A stretch of DNA of 64,000 nt from Gelatoporia subvermispora B (Eukaryota; Basidiomycota; Agaricomycetes; Polyporales; Gelatoporiaceae), in assembly GCA_000320605.2 (NCBI GenBank), contig KB445799.1:124001-188000 (forward strand). The letters are read 5' to 3'. Position 1 is the first letter of the stretch. Each line of letters opens with the position of its first letter. Shown piece after piece: positions 34,243 through 46,440 of this stretch. The notes under the pieces were generated by a model, which did not search any database, was not told where the DNA came from, and worked only from the letters and a program-made list of their open reading frames with translations. A program made the translations under genes and the position numbers.

Positions 34243-36237
34243 ATGGCGAAAGATATTTCTCACTCGGACGTCGTTTGCACAACAACAGAACCAAGTCGCG
34301 ATAACCTTGTCCCTTGTGGGGAGGATTCGAAACTACATCACAACCCTACATCCGCCCTGCGTGGCCCTGACTCGGCACCGGTGGACATCGAGCACCTTCG
34401 GAGACATGTAATTACGCACCCAACATTGGACCTGTCTCACCTCCGCAGTACCGAAGAAGCGTTGAGCTTCCTAGCAGAAGAAATCGAGGTGACCCGATGC
34501 CTCTTGCAAGCCTTGTTGACGAAGCAAAGAGCCGCCATCGATACTATCGCTCGGGCAACAAAGGAAATGGAGGATGATCTGGAAGAAATGCGTGCATCTA
34601 TGGTCAATAACCGTAGGCTCACGAGCAAAGCGTCCGAAGATTGCGAATGGACTACGTACGTGTCATATGATATTTCGTCAACGGATAGACTCACGTGCTC
34701 CCCCTGACGCAGACGTAGGATCAAGTTACTTCAGAACACACTTGAGAAGCTGCGACTACAGGAGACAGATCGCTACATCCCATTCTTGAAGGAGCCGTTT
34801 CCACTACCAAGCAAATCTTCGTTCGCCCCTCTCGTGTCGTCTGGTCAGCCTGCAGATGTCACCACCATTGGACGCGATTGGGCGCAATACTCTTCCAGTG
34901 ACGCAGGGTTTCCTGCGTCCCAAGGGGCTCTACACAAACTTATGCACGAAAAGCATCTAAAACCAGTGCATTGGATTCTAGAAGTGGGAAAGAAGCGCCC
35001 ATCAGAGGATACCGCCCAGAGCGACGGCATGACCCCGGCGCTGCGCCTTCGTATCGAAAAGGTCGTTAAAGATCTGGAAGATGTTCGGAGGCATACTGCA
35101 GTGGTACTAGACCAGGACCTACAACTCAAGGAAACTCTTAAAAACGTTGTTGCATACTGGGATGGCTATCAATACAAGCATTGGACTGCTTGGGAGCGTG
35201 GGCTGGACAAGACCGCCAAACTAGGCGTTCTTGTGAAGTACGCTAGGTGAGCAACGAAAACGAGATCAAGGGATGCAGTATCGAATTTACGAACGATTAG
35301 ATCAACGATCGCGGAGTTCGAAGCAGATCTGAAGCTGTCTGGCTTGGTCGATCCCGAAACGCTGGGTTTGCATCAAGGCCACGCTGCGGAACGTGAACCC
35401 TCGACACAGCAGTCTGACACGAACAACGCGAGTAATGCACCCATCGCCTCAGGCTACAAGGCTGCAGAATCACAATCGGTCCCTCAGAATGCGCCCGCTC
35501 ATGGTTTGTCAATGACGCTGGAGCTGCGATGTGTAAAGCCTATCGACGAGCTGACGCGTGAGGAAGCCTTGAACATACTGAAGAGCCTGCCTGTTACGGC
35601 TACATGCACACCGTATCAGATCCCACCCAACGTCTTGCCATCTCCATCTGAAGTCCCAGAAGACGATGCAGATGCAGATCAGGGAGCGAACAGGAAGAAA
35701 GGGAATAAATGCGCGACGGACGAGGCTGTCGCTAGGCGGAGTCGCGTGCGAGCGTCTACTGCGAAAACTGAAGGTAGCGGAGAAGGATCCTCGAAGACCT
35801 ATGCTAAGCGAAGCAAGCGGAGAAGTACTGCTGAGGAAGGGCTATGCGGCGACGGTCGCGAAGCAAGCGATGAGCTGACAACTCGCACCAGGGAGCGCAA
35901 ACACTCTGCCAATGAGCCAGACGTATCCATCGACCTAGCTCCTCGTACCAAAAGACCCAGGCGAACCGCACGGCAGGCTCAGAACACGGATGCCGACCGA
36001 AAAGAAAATGCACCGACGGGTAGCTCGCACGGCCAGGATCATGAAAACGGGAATATTGCAGCGGAAACGACCAGAATCAAAGCCTCGAGGAGCGGACTAA
36101 GACGGAGCGCCAGGATTGGGGGAGGCACAGATGACGCGGTGATGTGCAACAAGCCACTTTCTCAGGTGACCCGACCCTCTTTGACGAGAGCGAGGACTAG
36201 AAAGACAACGCAGAGGGCGAAGCGAGGATCCGGATGA
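34243..36237 (+). CDS. Uncharacterised coiled-coil protein with basic disordered C-terminus
   Basis: No family recognised. Three exons (34243-34655, 34719-35246, 35301-36237) join in phase to 625 residues. The ATG at 34243 (ACAAACATGGCG) gives MAKDISHSDVVC. Residues about 50-180 are heptad-like helices (LRSTEEALSFLAEEIEVTRC, then KLLQNTLEKLRLQ), followed by a helical middle region with HWTAWERGLDKTAKLGVLV. The last ~230 residues are hydrophilic, with alternating KR clusters (KRSKRRS, RTKRPRRTAR) and acidic stretches, typical of nuclear DNA- or microtubule-associated proteins. The helical N-terminal half plus basic tail is compatible with a kinetochore or chromosome-associated protein, but nothing in the sequence proves it. 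The gene converges with the SulP gene 320 bases downstream. Confidence 0.75.
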
Positions 36238-36557
36238 CGGGTCCACTCCTATGATGATTTTTGTCTCAGTTCTCCAACGCTTGTGCACACCTATCGATTG
36301 ATCATGTCATACCTGCGTGCACTGAGCTTCGTGATAAAGCCTCCATCAGCATCGTGAAGAAAGATAGCAGGATCGTCTATATTCTTGAGCTACATCAATG
36401 ATCTATCGTTAGTACATGAAGTGGTATCGTGATATCATGAGCGTGGCAGAAGTCTAAGGAGGATAGCAGCAGAGCGAAAGTTGAATCAATGTTAAGCTAT
36501 CAGGTTTGGTATCATTGTCTTGTAGCTAATGCAGAGATCAATATATCGTAATCAAGT

Positions 36558-39500
36558 TTAGCAGCTGTTTGGGTTTTGATTAGCCACAGCGTCCATCCCA
36601 GAGGAATAAAGAGATTGACCTTTGAGGACTAGTCTGGTAAATTCTTGAGCGAGGTCCGGGTGCTCTCTTTCTAGACGCTTCAAGTTTTCTGTGCTGAGTT
36701 TCCACAACACGGCTTGTCGCTCCACAGTACATGTTGCATTGCGAGATAGCCCGGATAGCGCCGAGAGCTCTCCAGCGAGTGTTCCCGGGACCATCGATTC
36801 TTCGAGGGGCGGAATTTGCTCTGCAAAATGGTAAATCGCTCTGAGTACACCCGACTCGATGATGTAAAGGCCGTCTGGATCGTCGTCCTGCTTCCACACT
36901 ACTGTGCGCTCTGGCAACGACATTCGTTCCAGGTATGAAAGGAGGGGCTGGAAGCGCTGGCGGTCGATTGCCCCGTACGATGAGAACACCTTCACCAACG
37001 TATTTAAAGGCTCGGCTTCAGCTATGTGGGATGGCGCATGCTCTAGAACACGCGTTAGCTTGGTGGCGGACTAGAATAGGTTTGGAAATGTGTCTACCTT
37101 GAGCAATAGTGCGCCAACCAGCTTCGAGTAGTTGCGCCTGTCGTGGTGATGTAGAAAGCGATTCGTGATACACCAGCATGGAATCCTGGCGACCTGGTAG
37201 AACTAGTGGCGGGGTAATTACACAGGTCAGAACGAAGAAGTCCCGTCACGCACCAACTTCGGACGCCTCCGGTTTTTGAGAGAAGAACCAAGCACGTAGA
37301 TATACATTCTCAGTCCCTAAGAGCAAATTAATACGGTCGGATGTCGAGGCAAGAGAGTGGAGAAGGTGATGCTCACATTCCAACGCGTCATTGAACGTAC
37401 TGAAAACCTCAACACTGTCCATCCCTAGGAGTCCGACATTCTGCAGGGCGTGCCCAATGGGTGATTCTTCTTCAATACCGCAGAACACTAGGACGACCTG
37501 GCGAGACTGCAAAAGTCGCTGCACTCGCACAAATGCCTCGGCGGCCGACATGTCGACCCCAGCCACGAGCGAAAGGTCGAGGACTAGGAATCTGATCGGG
37601 TTGCGCTGCCAGTGACTACCTTCGACAAGCGTCCGGATAGTCTCCTCGACGTAGGTGATGGTCCCGAAGAAGAGGAAGCCTGTAATGGCGGTCATTGGAT
37701 TACATGCAGCGTGTGAGGGAACAGGATACATACCTTGCAGTCTGAGGAGTGTCGTCTGTTTTGTGACTTCTCGGAGGTAGGCACGGTGTGCGCCTGGCCG
37801 CCTAACACTTGACATCACTGTCTCTCCGGTGTGAAGTGCACGTATGCTGCGACGTTGGGAGCTTTGCACAACAAAGAAGAAACCTGCGGCACACAAAATC
37901 AAACACAGCACTCTGAGCGTTAAAGATGGAGAATAACATACAACTGACAACGATGCCGAACAAGACTCCGATGACGAAGTCCCAAACGGTCATGCAGATC
38001 ATGATGCTGACAATCGTCACGTATTCAAGCCTATCAGAACATCAGGACCAAGCTCGTACTATTTGATAGCGTGGGCGAATTACCTGCTTGTCCGATGGCG
38101 GGTATCCCAGAGCGCTTCTTTGACGAGATCGATGCCCAGCACAAAGATGAGAGCTCCGACCACCATGACGGCTGGTATCCATGAGCGGGACAAGCCGTCC
38201 ATGATGAACGGAACAACTCACGTATATACGCAATAGGAGCTGTACCGATGAAGAGCAATAACGCTGTGGCACCCGCTAGCATGAATCCGGCCATCCGCGT
38301 GGTTCCGCCGACACGATAAAATCTGTGCACAATGGGTTTGAACGAAGTCCGATGGGAGAATCGATACTTGACGTACAGTAGTGTGTTGACATAGACAAGA
38401 TAATTTGGTCTGCAAACCTGGTTAGCTATGACATCTGGGTGGAACTGAAGGAGTGCAGCTTACACCGTGCCGAATGCGCCCGCGAGTAAATTAGAGTATC
38501 CGTGTGCAACAAGTTCTCTGTCCGTGTTGACATCATGATTCAGTGAAACCGCTATAAGTCCAAGGTCAGCCATGCATCTTGAAATTATCTCGGAAGGTGC
38601 CTACCTAATGCTGGGACGTTCAATGGAGGATGAAGGATGTTGAAAAACAACCTGCGCCGACTTCGTCAGCATCGAGTCTTGTAAACGATCGAAGTCTCGC
38701 TCACAGTGCGAATTGCGTCGGAAGTGTCGACCACAAAGCACTCCAGCTCGTAGCTGAAAAGTCTGTGACGATAGCGCCGACTTCAGCATCAATACTCAGA
38801 GTAGAAGGAAAATCGAAGACGCACCATAATACGTATAGAAATGATACCAAGGTTCGTGTGAGGACGTGTTCATGTCGAACAACCAACCGCCTCGGCGTAA
38901 TGCACCGAGGTCCAGATGAGCAGCAGCTACAACTACATAGAACATGATGGGTATAATACTGAAATCTGTTCATTGCTTCAGCGAAGGGGTTTCAAGACGG
39001 CTCGAATTATCTTACACATGGGAAAGATGAGCTGATGGTCATATCTGTGCGTGATCACACGGAGTAGAACGGCAAGGCCTAAAGCTGGTAGCCACAAAGC
39101 GAGGTTATGGGAATTGAGAACAAGGAACTTGAATGTAGACAGCGACAGCGAGAAATCATCATCCGCCATACGCGTACTGACGGTGAGCCTACGTTTACGA
39201 ACAGATACTCAAATCAGAAAATCCGGTAAATCATAGGATATGAACGTACCCTGTGATGATCAGAAAAACACCGACGCCACCAATACAGCTGACCCAGTCC
39301 AGTTAGTAACGATGAGGTAGAGTTTGGCAGCTGTGGTCATACCCGACTAGGATGTGTCGTGGAAAGAATCCGATCAGCACACCTGACCGCAAGGCGCCGA
39401 GGAGAAAGAACGTGAGACCTTTACTGACGTAAGTGAGTGCCACTGAAGAAGAGCTCAAGGCAATCACCTGTCAGAACAGACGACATCGCAAATGCGACCA

Positions 39501-40741
39501 TCGTTGTTGCCAGAACGGCATGCGGATTGTCCTCGCCGACTTCTTCTGCAATCGTGTTGGCGAGAATATGGAAGAAGGGCTGTGACAATGTTCAGAGAGT
39601 TTGATCAAGGTCGTCAGATGATCGCACATACCACGACTTCGATCATCATACTGCCATTTGCGCCCGCGAAGCAGCTCCCGCCAGCGGAGTAGATCAGCTG
39701 AGCGATCACAGCTCTGTGTAGAGACATCGTGAGTCGGCGCTGCCATGGACACATTATTTTACATACGTAACGAAGAACATTGAGACGCCGGTGCCTCCAA
39801 GGTTGGCAAAAACACCGGTGGCGGGGAATATGATCATTCCGTCTGTTTTGAGCACATGAGCACCAGGCCGGCGTAGAGCGTGTTCAGGGCTTACAGGAAA
39901 CACCGTCCAGGATGTTTAGTAGAGCACCAAGGACGACTGCGGGTAAAGATGTTGCCACAGCCGCAGAGAGGTGACCCAGGGACTCCACACTGGCTAGGTG
40001 TCGCACGCGCTTGCGTAGGCTCCGCATCGCATCCCCAGCGCGTTGCTTGCGAGTGTCGCCAAGCTCGACAGTCCCGTTTGTAGTGTATGAGGGTCGCGCA
40101 GCCTCCAGGTCCGCAAGGAGAGGTACAGATTCGGACATGACGCTGTCGGATCGAGATGGAGGCTGCTCTTGTATATCAAGTAAAACAGGCTGAGCCGCGG
40201 GAGATAGCTGACGCGGTTCAGTGTCCTCGTGAGAGACGGGAGTGCGCGAGCCTGGACATGAAGATTCAAACGTGCCCACCGCTGTCGGACTCTCAGGAAC
40301 AAAAGGAGAACCAGCTGCTGGGCGCTCTGCGCCGGCTGTGGGTGTAGCTGACCCACCATGAGGCGTGTCCGAGGGTGAGCGACTGTGGCCGTCCCGAGCG
40401 AGCATCAGTGATAGTCCAGAGGGCTGAAAGTCGGCTGAGCGGGCCCTAGGGGTACTAGTCGAATCCGTGTACGCCGACACGGTGAGATCGGTAGCGCTAC
40501 CACCTGTTTGGGACGACGCAAGAGACGAGGACAGAGACACTGCCGAGAATGGTAGGTCTGCGGCAGCCAGACGAGAGGCCTCGCCAAGGTCGGGAAACAC
40601 AAAGGACTCGCGAGAGACCGAGTCGGCAGGATACGGTGACCGGAGGGGTATGTTGGAGATCTGCATAGTACTCTCCCGGATGCCATCCTGCGAGTGCAGG
40701 AAACTATAGCGCGGCCTCGATGACCTTGAGCTTGACGACAC
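36558..40741 (-). CDS. SulP/SLC26-family transporter with STAS and cyclic-nucleotide-binding domains
   Basis: Multi-exon membrane transporter of the fungal vacuolar SulP group related to yeast YGR125W (Vsb1, linked to vacuolar basic amino acid accumulation). The start at 40741 opens a ~250-residue Ser/Pro-rich cytosolic domain. The first membrane segment is [17 protein letters not shown], continued across an intron by [20 protein letters not shown] (about 39770-39845). Further helices follow through about 38000, for example [20 protein letters not shown] near 39050-39110. A STAS domain occupies about 37280-37700 ([40 protein letters not shown]). A cNMP-binding fold occupies 36558-36998 ([34 protein letters not shown]). 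The GELS...RNAT segment keeps the phosphate-binding-cassette shape, so regulation by nucleotide or by the fold alone is possible. More than ten short introns; boundaries not all resolved. Confidence 0.88.
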
Positions 40742-42224
40742 ATAGCTTCTTGGTTGCAGCAGACTGCAGGGTTCAGTTGAGCATTGAGCACGCGATGCAA
40801 CGAATTGAAATGAGTTCGCACCCAGCTCTGCTCATCGGTGATGTCCCCAGACGCGCCGTCAGCGCCGCCAATTCGCGATTTGCAGGTGATCCAGCGTCAT
40901 TGCTGGGTAAGGTCGCGTGTGCTAGACCCGCAATGGATCTTTCCTCGAGATCCCGAGACATGAGAGAAAAGAGCAGGCAGGAGACAGCCTGTCCTGCTGA
41001 TGACCACGGCCAGTAGCAGTGGAGTCTTCACCCACTTAAGGTGGTATCTTTTGACTATCTTGAGCACATGAATCCGCTTGGCAATTGTAGCGGGAGATTT
41101 TACAACCGCCGCCGCCTGATCTTCGGAGCGCCTGGCTGTACCTGAGTTTAGATACCAGCGACCAGTGTGCTGTTAACTTCTTCGGACTGGAGGTTGTGGA
41201 TGGTGTTCGGAGACAAGAGACTGCCTAATCGAAGGAGGTTTGAAGGTAGAACTGGGGATCTCTCTATTCTCAAAGTCGGCCGAGGTTCGGCTACCCAGTA
41301 TGTAACAAAATCGGGCCGAGATATCGCCTGATACCGTAGCGCAACTTTAAACTCCGCTTTGAACGAACCACTCCCGCGAAAGTGACCACGGCCGATAATA
41401 CTGGTTCTGAAGCGCAGATCCGAATCAAGTCCGTATATCATCGTTCCTAAAAGCGAGGCTTTTGGGCATCAGAAAGCAAGGCAAGAGTTCTCAATGTGTA
41501 TCGGAGGTGCCGAAAGGTGCCGATTACCTGCACAAGCCACAGCGGGAATTCAATGTTTGCACTCCGTCACTTCAGCATCTTGTTGCTGGCTTCGCGTTAG
41601 CTCCCGTTCGCTGCTACATACCTGCTACTCAGCATCCTCAAATTCTGTCGGTCCCTCGAGACATAACGTTTTCGTGCCCTGAATCTATCCAGTTGAGACA
41701 AATGAGCTCACTTGCATATGAACACAATGGTCTCGACGACGAATCACAGCCGGTTTTTTTCGGACGTTGGCTTGAAATTTGAATGCGGCTGCTACCACCG
41801 CGGTCCGCTACTTCCTCTCCTCAGTTCGAAAGCGTATTCCTGGCTCCTCTACTTGTCACCCAAAGCTATGGCACCATGCGACGACATAGCTTGGTATAGA
41901 GCCCCTCGGGGATCTGCTACTGGGCTCCCAAATGCCATCGACGGGTTGTTAGCTCATAGAAGACTTCACTTGAATGACATATCCGCCAAACGCATTTGAG
42001 AATGCAGATGGAACCATAGATGATAGTTACAATATCTTTGCCTCATGGCGCTCCAATTTTGGGCCTTCAGCTTCAGGAGCCGACGGAGGCGACCGAAGCG
42101 CCTTCGCGGCATGGCCTACTGCGCGGTCACGGGACCGCGACGATTGAGCTGTGGCCGAGAGCCACAGCTGCCACAGCGTCTCTTGCGTATTCCTCCTCTT
42201 GTGTGCTTAACCAACCGCGCAATC
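40742..42224. other. Divergent intergenic region, no gene recognised
   Basis: About 1.5 kb between divergently transcribed SulP and F-box genes, so it should hold both promoters. Open frames up to about 105 codons on both strands (for example 41148-41441 minus, 41462-41782 plus) show no domain. The F-box frame is open upstream to an ATG at 42045, but the ATG at 42225 is the better start. Confidence 0.5.
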
Positions 42225-44771
42225 ATGCCACGCACAAGGTCCCAGTCTGCGCATATGCCAGATTTCAAATCGTCAGGCCAAGACCTTCGATCCGCCAATC
42301 CTCGGATTAGGGCCATGAAGGGCGAGTTGAAACATCTCATTGACCTGCCACATAGTATCCTATCTGAGGTATATATGTCTTCTCAGCGTCACACACACTC
42401 CGATGCTCAGGGATATACAGATCCTGTCTGTGCTACACCCTTCGGATCTCTTGCAAGTCTCACGCACCTCAAAGGCTTTCCGAGAACTGCTCACTCGCCG
42501 TGACAATGCTTTCATCTGGAAAGCGTCTTTCAAAGATGTACAGGGACTTCCTCCGTGCCCGCATCATTTGAACGAAGTACAATATGCCAACCTTGCTTTC
42601 TCCCCTCATTGTCACGTATGCCACCCCGAATAACGCGTAAAACCGTTGTAGCGCTCACACACGGATTACAGGAATGTCTTGCACCGAATATATCCACGGT
42701 CCTGTGGGAATTTGGCACACGATACTGCGATGACTGCAAAGCCGCGATGTGAGTGCATTCCCTCTATTGGACTACCCACTAACCCAACGATCGCGTCAGG
42801 ACAATTACGTGTGCAGCGGATGCAAGGCTACCCGGAGCGCCTGAGCTGAGCGTAGACTGGGTAATTGGGGTAGTCCGTGAGTGACTAGCTTGCATGTCTA
42901 GTATGCTACTAACACTTCAGTGCTACTAGAGCGTGGCACTAACGAAGTTATTTGCCGCGTTTCGGACATAGAGTACATTCGAGGCGTATGGGAAACTGTC
43001 AAAGCGAATAGGGCAGTTATGTCGAGATTCGCGTTCGAACATAGGGCGCACATACACACGATAATCGAGGTCTGGTTCACATAATTTTTTTTGTTTCTAT
43101 ACTGAGATTTTCGTCAGTGGGCGGATGAGTGCCGTGCCTGGGAAGAATGTTGCGCTGCGGCAGCCAAGTCTCTACCGTCAAATATCGCAGCGCGTATAGA
43201 CGAACGCTTGCAATCGTGAGTATCAGAAGACTTGCACGCGCAGGCTTACTAATGTACCCACATCTCTGTGTCCTAGGGTTGTGCAAAGGTTAAGGGAGCT
43301 GAGGGAATTTGACAAGGAACTCGAATTCATGAAGCCGGGCAGATATGCTGCCCTATTAAATGATCCCGCCGTCAACAAGCCAAGCCGACTGACCGACTGG
43401 GGTATGGTTATTCATAGACATTCGATGCAGATACTAATGTCGGACAGGCTGGGAGTGCATGCGCGAGCGCGTCGTACAAATAATGCACCAACAGCGAGCC
43501 ACTCGTTTGCGAGCCGAACGAAAGTTGGTCCTCACACAACGCTACCATGCCCTGAAGCATTTCGTCAAGACCTGGAGGGGACTCGGCCCCACCACGCCGG
43601 CCTCCGAGCTGCTGCCAAAAGCAATCGACTTCGCAATGATGCCGGAGCTCATCCCCATCATGGACGCTCCGAGCCACAAGACGGTCTCAGTGTACAGCTT
43701 CGAGAATTCAGGTATAAATCTTCCTAAGTTGCAACAGCGCTGGGAGGAAGGCATCAAGGAGCGCCTACAGCCCTTTCTCTCGGATACTGAATCTGCGGAA
43801 GATGAGGAGATGCTCCTTCCTCCAGAGGATATGCTAACACTCGCCACCGCGGTTTTTGCCTGTCGCTTCTGCGAACCGGGAAAACGACTCTTGTGGTGGC
43901 CGAACCTGAAGGCTCATCCATGTCTGCGAAAATGTGGTCAGCCTCAATCCGAATACGAACAATCTATGATCGAGATCGCCGGGGTGCATCCTATACGCAT
44001 CGAAGACGGCTTAAGCAAGGACATTCTCAAGGCTTCGTATTTGGCACGGCTGCAAGCGAAGAGTGTCATTACGTCGATCGGATTGAATCCGGCCCGCGCA
44101 ACAGCTGTAGACGTCGACGAACTAAATCCGAGAATCCTCTGCGCAGCATGTACGAGACAGGGGGAAACATTCGCTTTCACGTGGCGAGGCGCGGTGAGTA
44201 AACCTGCGCGCTCATTCATCACAAAGAACCTCCGCTCAATGTTGAGTAGATGGAGCATATATATAGTGAGATCAGCAAGACGCATAGAAGCGGCCGAATT
44301 TGGTACACACCGGCAGTTGAGGAGCGCGACATGATCATAAGGTGCCAGTCGTCTGTATCAGACCCTCAAGATCATCCAGACTGGTGCTGCGCATTTTGTG
44401 ACCATGAAGACGGACGCGGCCTGAATATGGGATCAATTAAACAACATATGATGCTCAAGTAAAGTCCCGGCCTTACATTCCACAGTTAACGCTCATTAAT
44501 ATTCCTATCTAGGCATGGATTCTGGATGTCAGACCAGAAGAAAGGAGATGTCTACAGGAATCCTGGTACCGCTAAACCTGAGAGGATGCCGCTTCTCATA
44601 CAGGCAGTTCCCTCTGGGACGGAAGCACATTGCGATCAGCAAAGCACTCATTTCAGGAAGGTGCTGGAACCTGCCCTACTTCCTATGGTGGAACACATTC
44701 TCGCGGACAGCGCAAAGGGGAATGATGTAGACAATTGGCGTTTTCATGTGTATCTTGAGCTAGCTGGATAA
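42225..44771 (+). CDS. F-box protein with cysteine-rich centre and C-terminal CxxC...H zinc-finger-like segment
   Basis: Probable substrate receptor of an SCF ubiquitin ligase, of the large mushroom-specific F-box expansion. The start at 42225 gives MPRTRSQSAHMPDF. The F-box begins LIDLPHSILSE, crosses an intron (42369-42420), and continues ILSVLHPSDLLQVSRTSKAF and WKASFKDVQGLPPCPHHL. The next exons carry paired Cys (HCHECLAPN, RYCDDCKAAM), then helical segments (WADECRAWEECCAAAAKSLP, LRELREFDKELEFM). A long exon at about 43459-44190 has ACRFCEPGKRLLWW and HPCLRKCG. The last part has WCCAFCDHEDGRGLNMGSIK with QHMMLKHGFW spanning an intron near 44462-44513, giving a C-x2-C...H...H arrangement, and ends in a stop at 44769-44771. 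At least nine exons. The target is unknown. The start could be the in-frame ATG at 42045, which adds 60 residues of poor composition. Confidence 0.82.
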
Positions 44772-45180
44772 TTGTTGGGGTTGAACAACGAGCAAACCTA
44801 GGGAAGACGTTCTGCACGCGACTGCGAAAGAAATAATATCGCTCCACACTATACCCTCTCACGAGTATAGGTGGGTGGATGATGCATGATGCATGATGGT
44901 GACTCCAGCTCTGCACTGTCTTCTGAAGAGTTAGGTAATATGTGATAGCTTCAGGTCTCCGGACTGTCACTGTACACTAGTACTGTTGATTCGTTGAAGT
45001 GCATCGAATTTCGAATCCTCCGCCGGAGCTTCGGGCACGTGGTTGATGAGTCAGCACGCGTTGGGGGACTCGTCTGAGGACCTCACTCGCAACCTTCTCG
45101 CCTTGTCCTAAGGAACTCAGTGCAAGTCGCGTTCTCATATCCTTGTTGCCGATGGTGAAGCGTCAGAAAACGCAAAGTAG

Positions 45181-45771
45181 CAAAGTGTTCAATCGACAGA
45201 AGCAGTCTCGCTTGTGCTTCCACCATCTCTCTACCTTGGCCCTTGCTCGGCAGCTTCAAACAAGGCGTTCCTCACAGTCAAATGTATCACTCATGTGCTT
45301 AGCGTCGGCTCAACTCCTGCAGAAAAGGTTGACGGCGTGGCCTATCACCGTCTTTCTCTGAATGACTCCCCTACGTCGTCGATTACCGAAGTCAGCGAGG
45401 AGGCGTGCAAAATCATAGAGAACGCCATCGCATCCAAGTCGAAAGGAGGTGTCAAGGGCAAGATCCTCGTACACTGCTCCGCGGGGATCTCGCGTTCGCC
45501 AACCCTCGTCGTCGCGTACCTCATGAGGGCGCACAAGATGTCGCTGAAGGCTGCGCTTGGCCAAGTAGCGAAGGCAAGGCCACCGGTATCGCCAAACCCA
45601 GGATTTCTACAACAGCTGAAGCGGCTGGAAGAAGAATTGTTTGACAATGTTACACTGGACGTGGATGAACTGCCGAAACGAGAGAAGGACCGTCTGGCCC
45701 TATTTGAGGAGGAAGCGGACGGCGAAGGCGAGGGAAACTTCAAGGCTGATGCAAGTTCTGCAGCATTGTAG
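45181..45771 (+). CDS. Dual-specificity protein phosphatase
   Basis: Cysteine-dependent phosphatase of the DSP group. The frame opens at 45181 after a stop and reads LVLPPSLYLGPCSAASN, the usual N-terminal strand of DSP domains. The general-acid Asp is in LNDSPTSSI (about 45360). The P-loop HCSAGISRSP carries the nucleophile Cys and the Arg (about 45472-45501), followed by TLVVAYLMRAHKMSLKAAL. The catalytic domain ends near QQLKRLEEELFD. The remaining ~40 residues are acidic (FEEEADGEGEG). No ATG occurs in this frame before the domain. A preceding ATG at 45152 is in another frame and would need an implausible 29-nt intron, so the first exon is unresolved. The acceptor could be the TAG at 45178-45180. 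Substrates cannot be predicted. Confidence 0.85.
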   Translation, partial: QSVQSTEAVSLVLPPSLYLGPCSAASNKAFLTVKCITHVLSVGSTPAEKVDGVAYHRLSLNDSPTSSITEVSEEACKIIENAIASKSKGGVKGKILVHCSAGISRSPTLVVAYLMRAHKMSLKAALGQVAKARPPVSPNPGFLQQLKRLEEELFDNVTLDVDELPKREKDRLALFEEEADGEGEGNFKADASSAAL

Positions 45772-46440
45772 GACCCCCTGCGCGTCGGAGAGAGTTGTTC
45801 TACAACTCTTCGTGGTCTTCCAAGTGCCATAAGGCATATCTGGCGATACCAGCACCACTCTCTTTATGTCCGACGGCGTCATCGCACTGCAACTGTTCAC
45901 TCCCGATGGATGCAGCATATCGTCAGAATGCAGCAAGCTTCCCCGCTGCACATAAATACCCGGCCATGGAGAACCAGAGCTTGTTCGTGGTTCTCGTTGA
46001 AGGCGGAGAGCATTGTGCTGACTGGTCGTGGTAAATAAAACGAGCGCAACAGGCGTAAGTGCGAGTCTGCTTCACCATAGAATCAGCAATGCGTGTAGCA
46101 AGAAGACCGATAGAAGTTGACGTCTTACACTTGTCAGGATAACGACTTTGTAGTCCGATCGCTCCCCCTTGAGTGCATATCTACCGTCGGCTAGAGTAAG
46201 ATGGACATGGATATAACATTGAATCGCGCTTGCTAGCGCATCAAGTGCAAGTTGTACATCAATCTCTCAACCCCAAAGCAAGATACTACATGAGTCGTCA
46301 CTTCGACGAGCGTTTCCTTCCTTTCCCTCTAACGTCTACCTTCGACGCGCTCCACCGCATGAGGCTGAACCGCGCAGCCCACTTTCGGCGCCAACACGCG
46401 TATAACCTGCGGATCAGTCAATACTCGCACACGGACAGGC
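45772..46440. other. Intergenic, no gene recognised
   Basis: 669 bases between the convergent phosphatase and FMO genes, with no frame that can be assigned. Likely 3' untranslated sequence of both. Confidence 0.5.

Noticed and set aside
45152..45361. Frame starting MVKRQKTQ upstream of the phosphatase
   Set aside because: A different reading frame from the catalytic domain; joining them would need a 29-nt intron.
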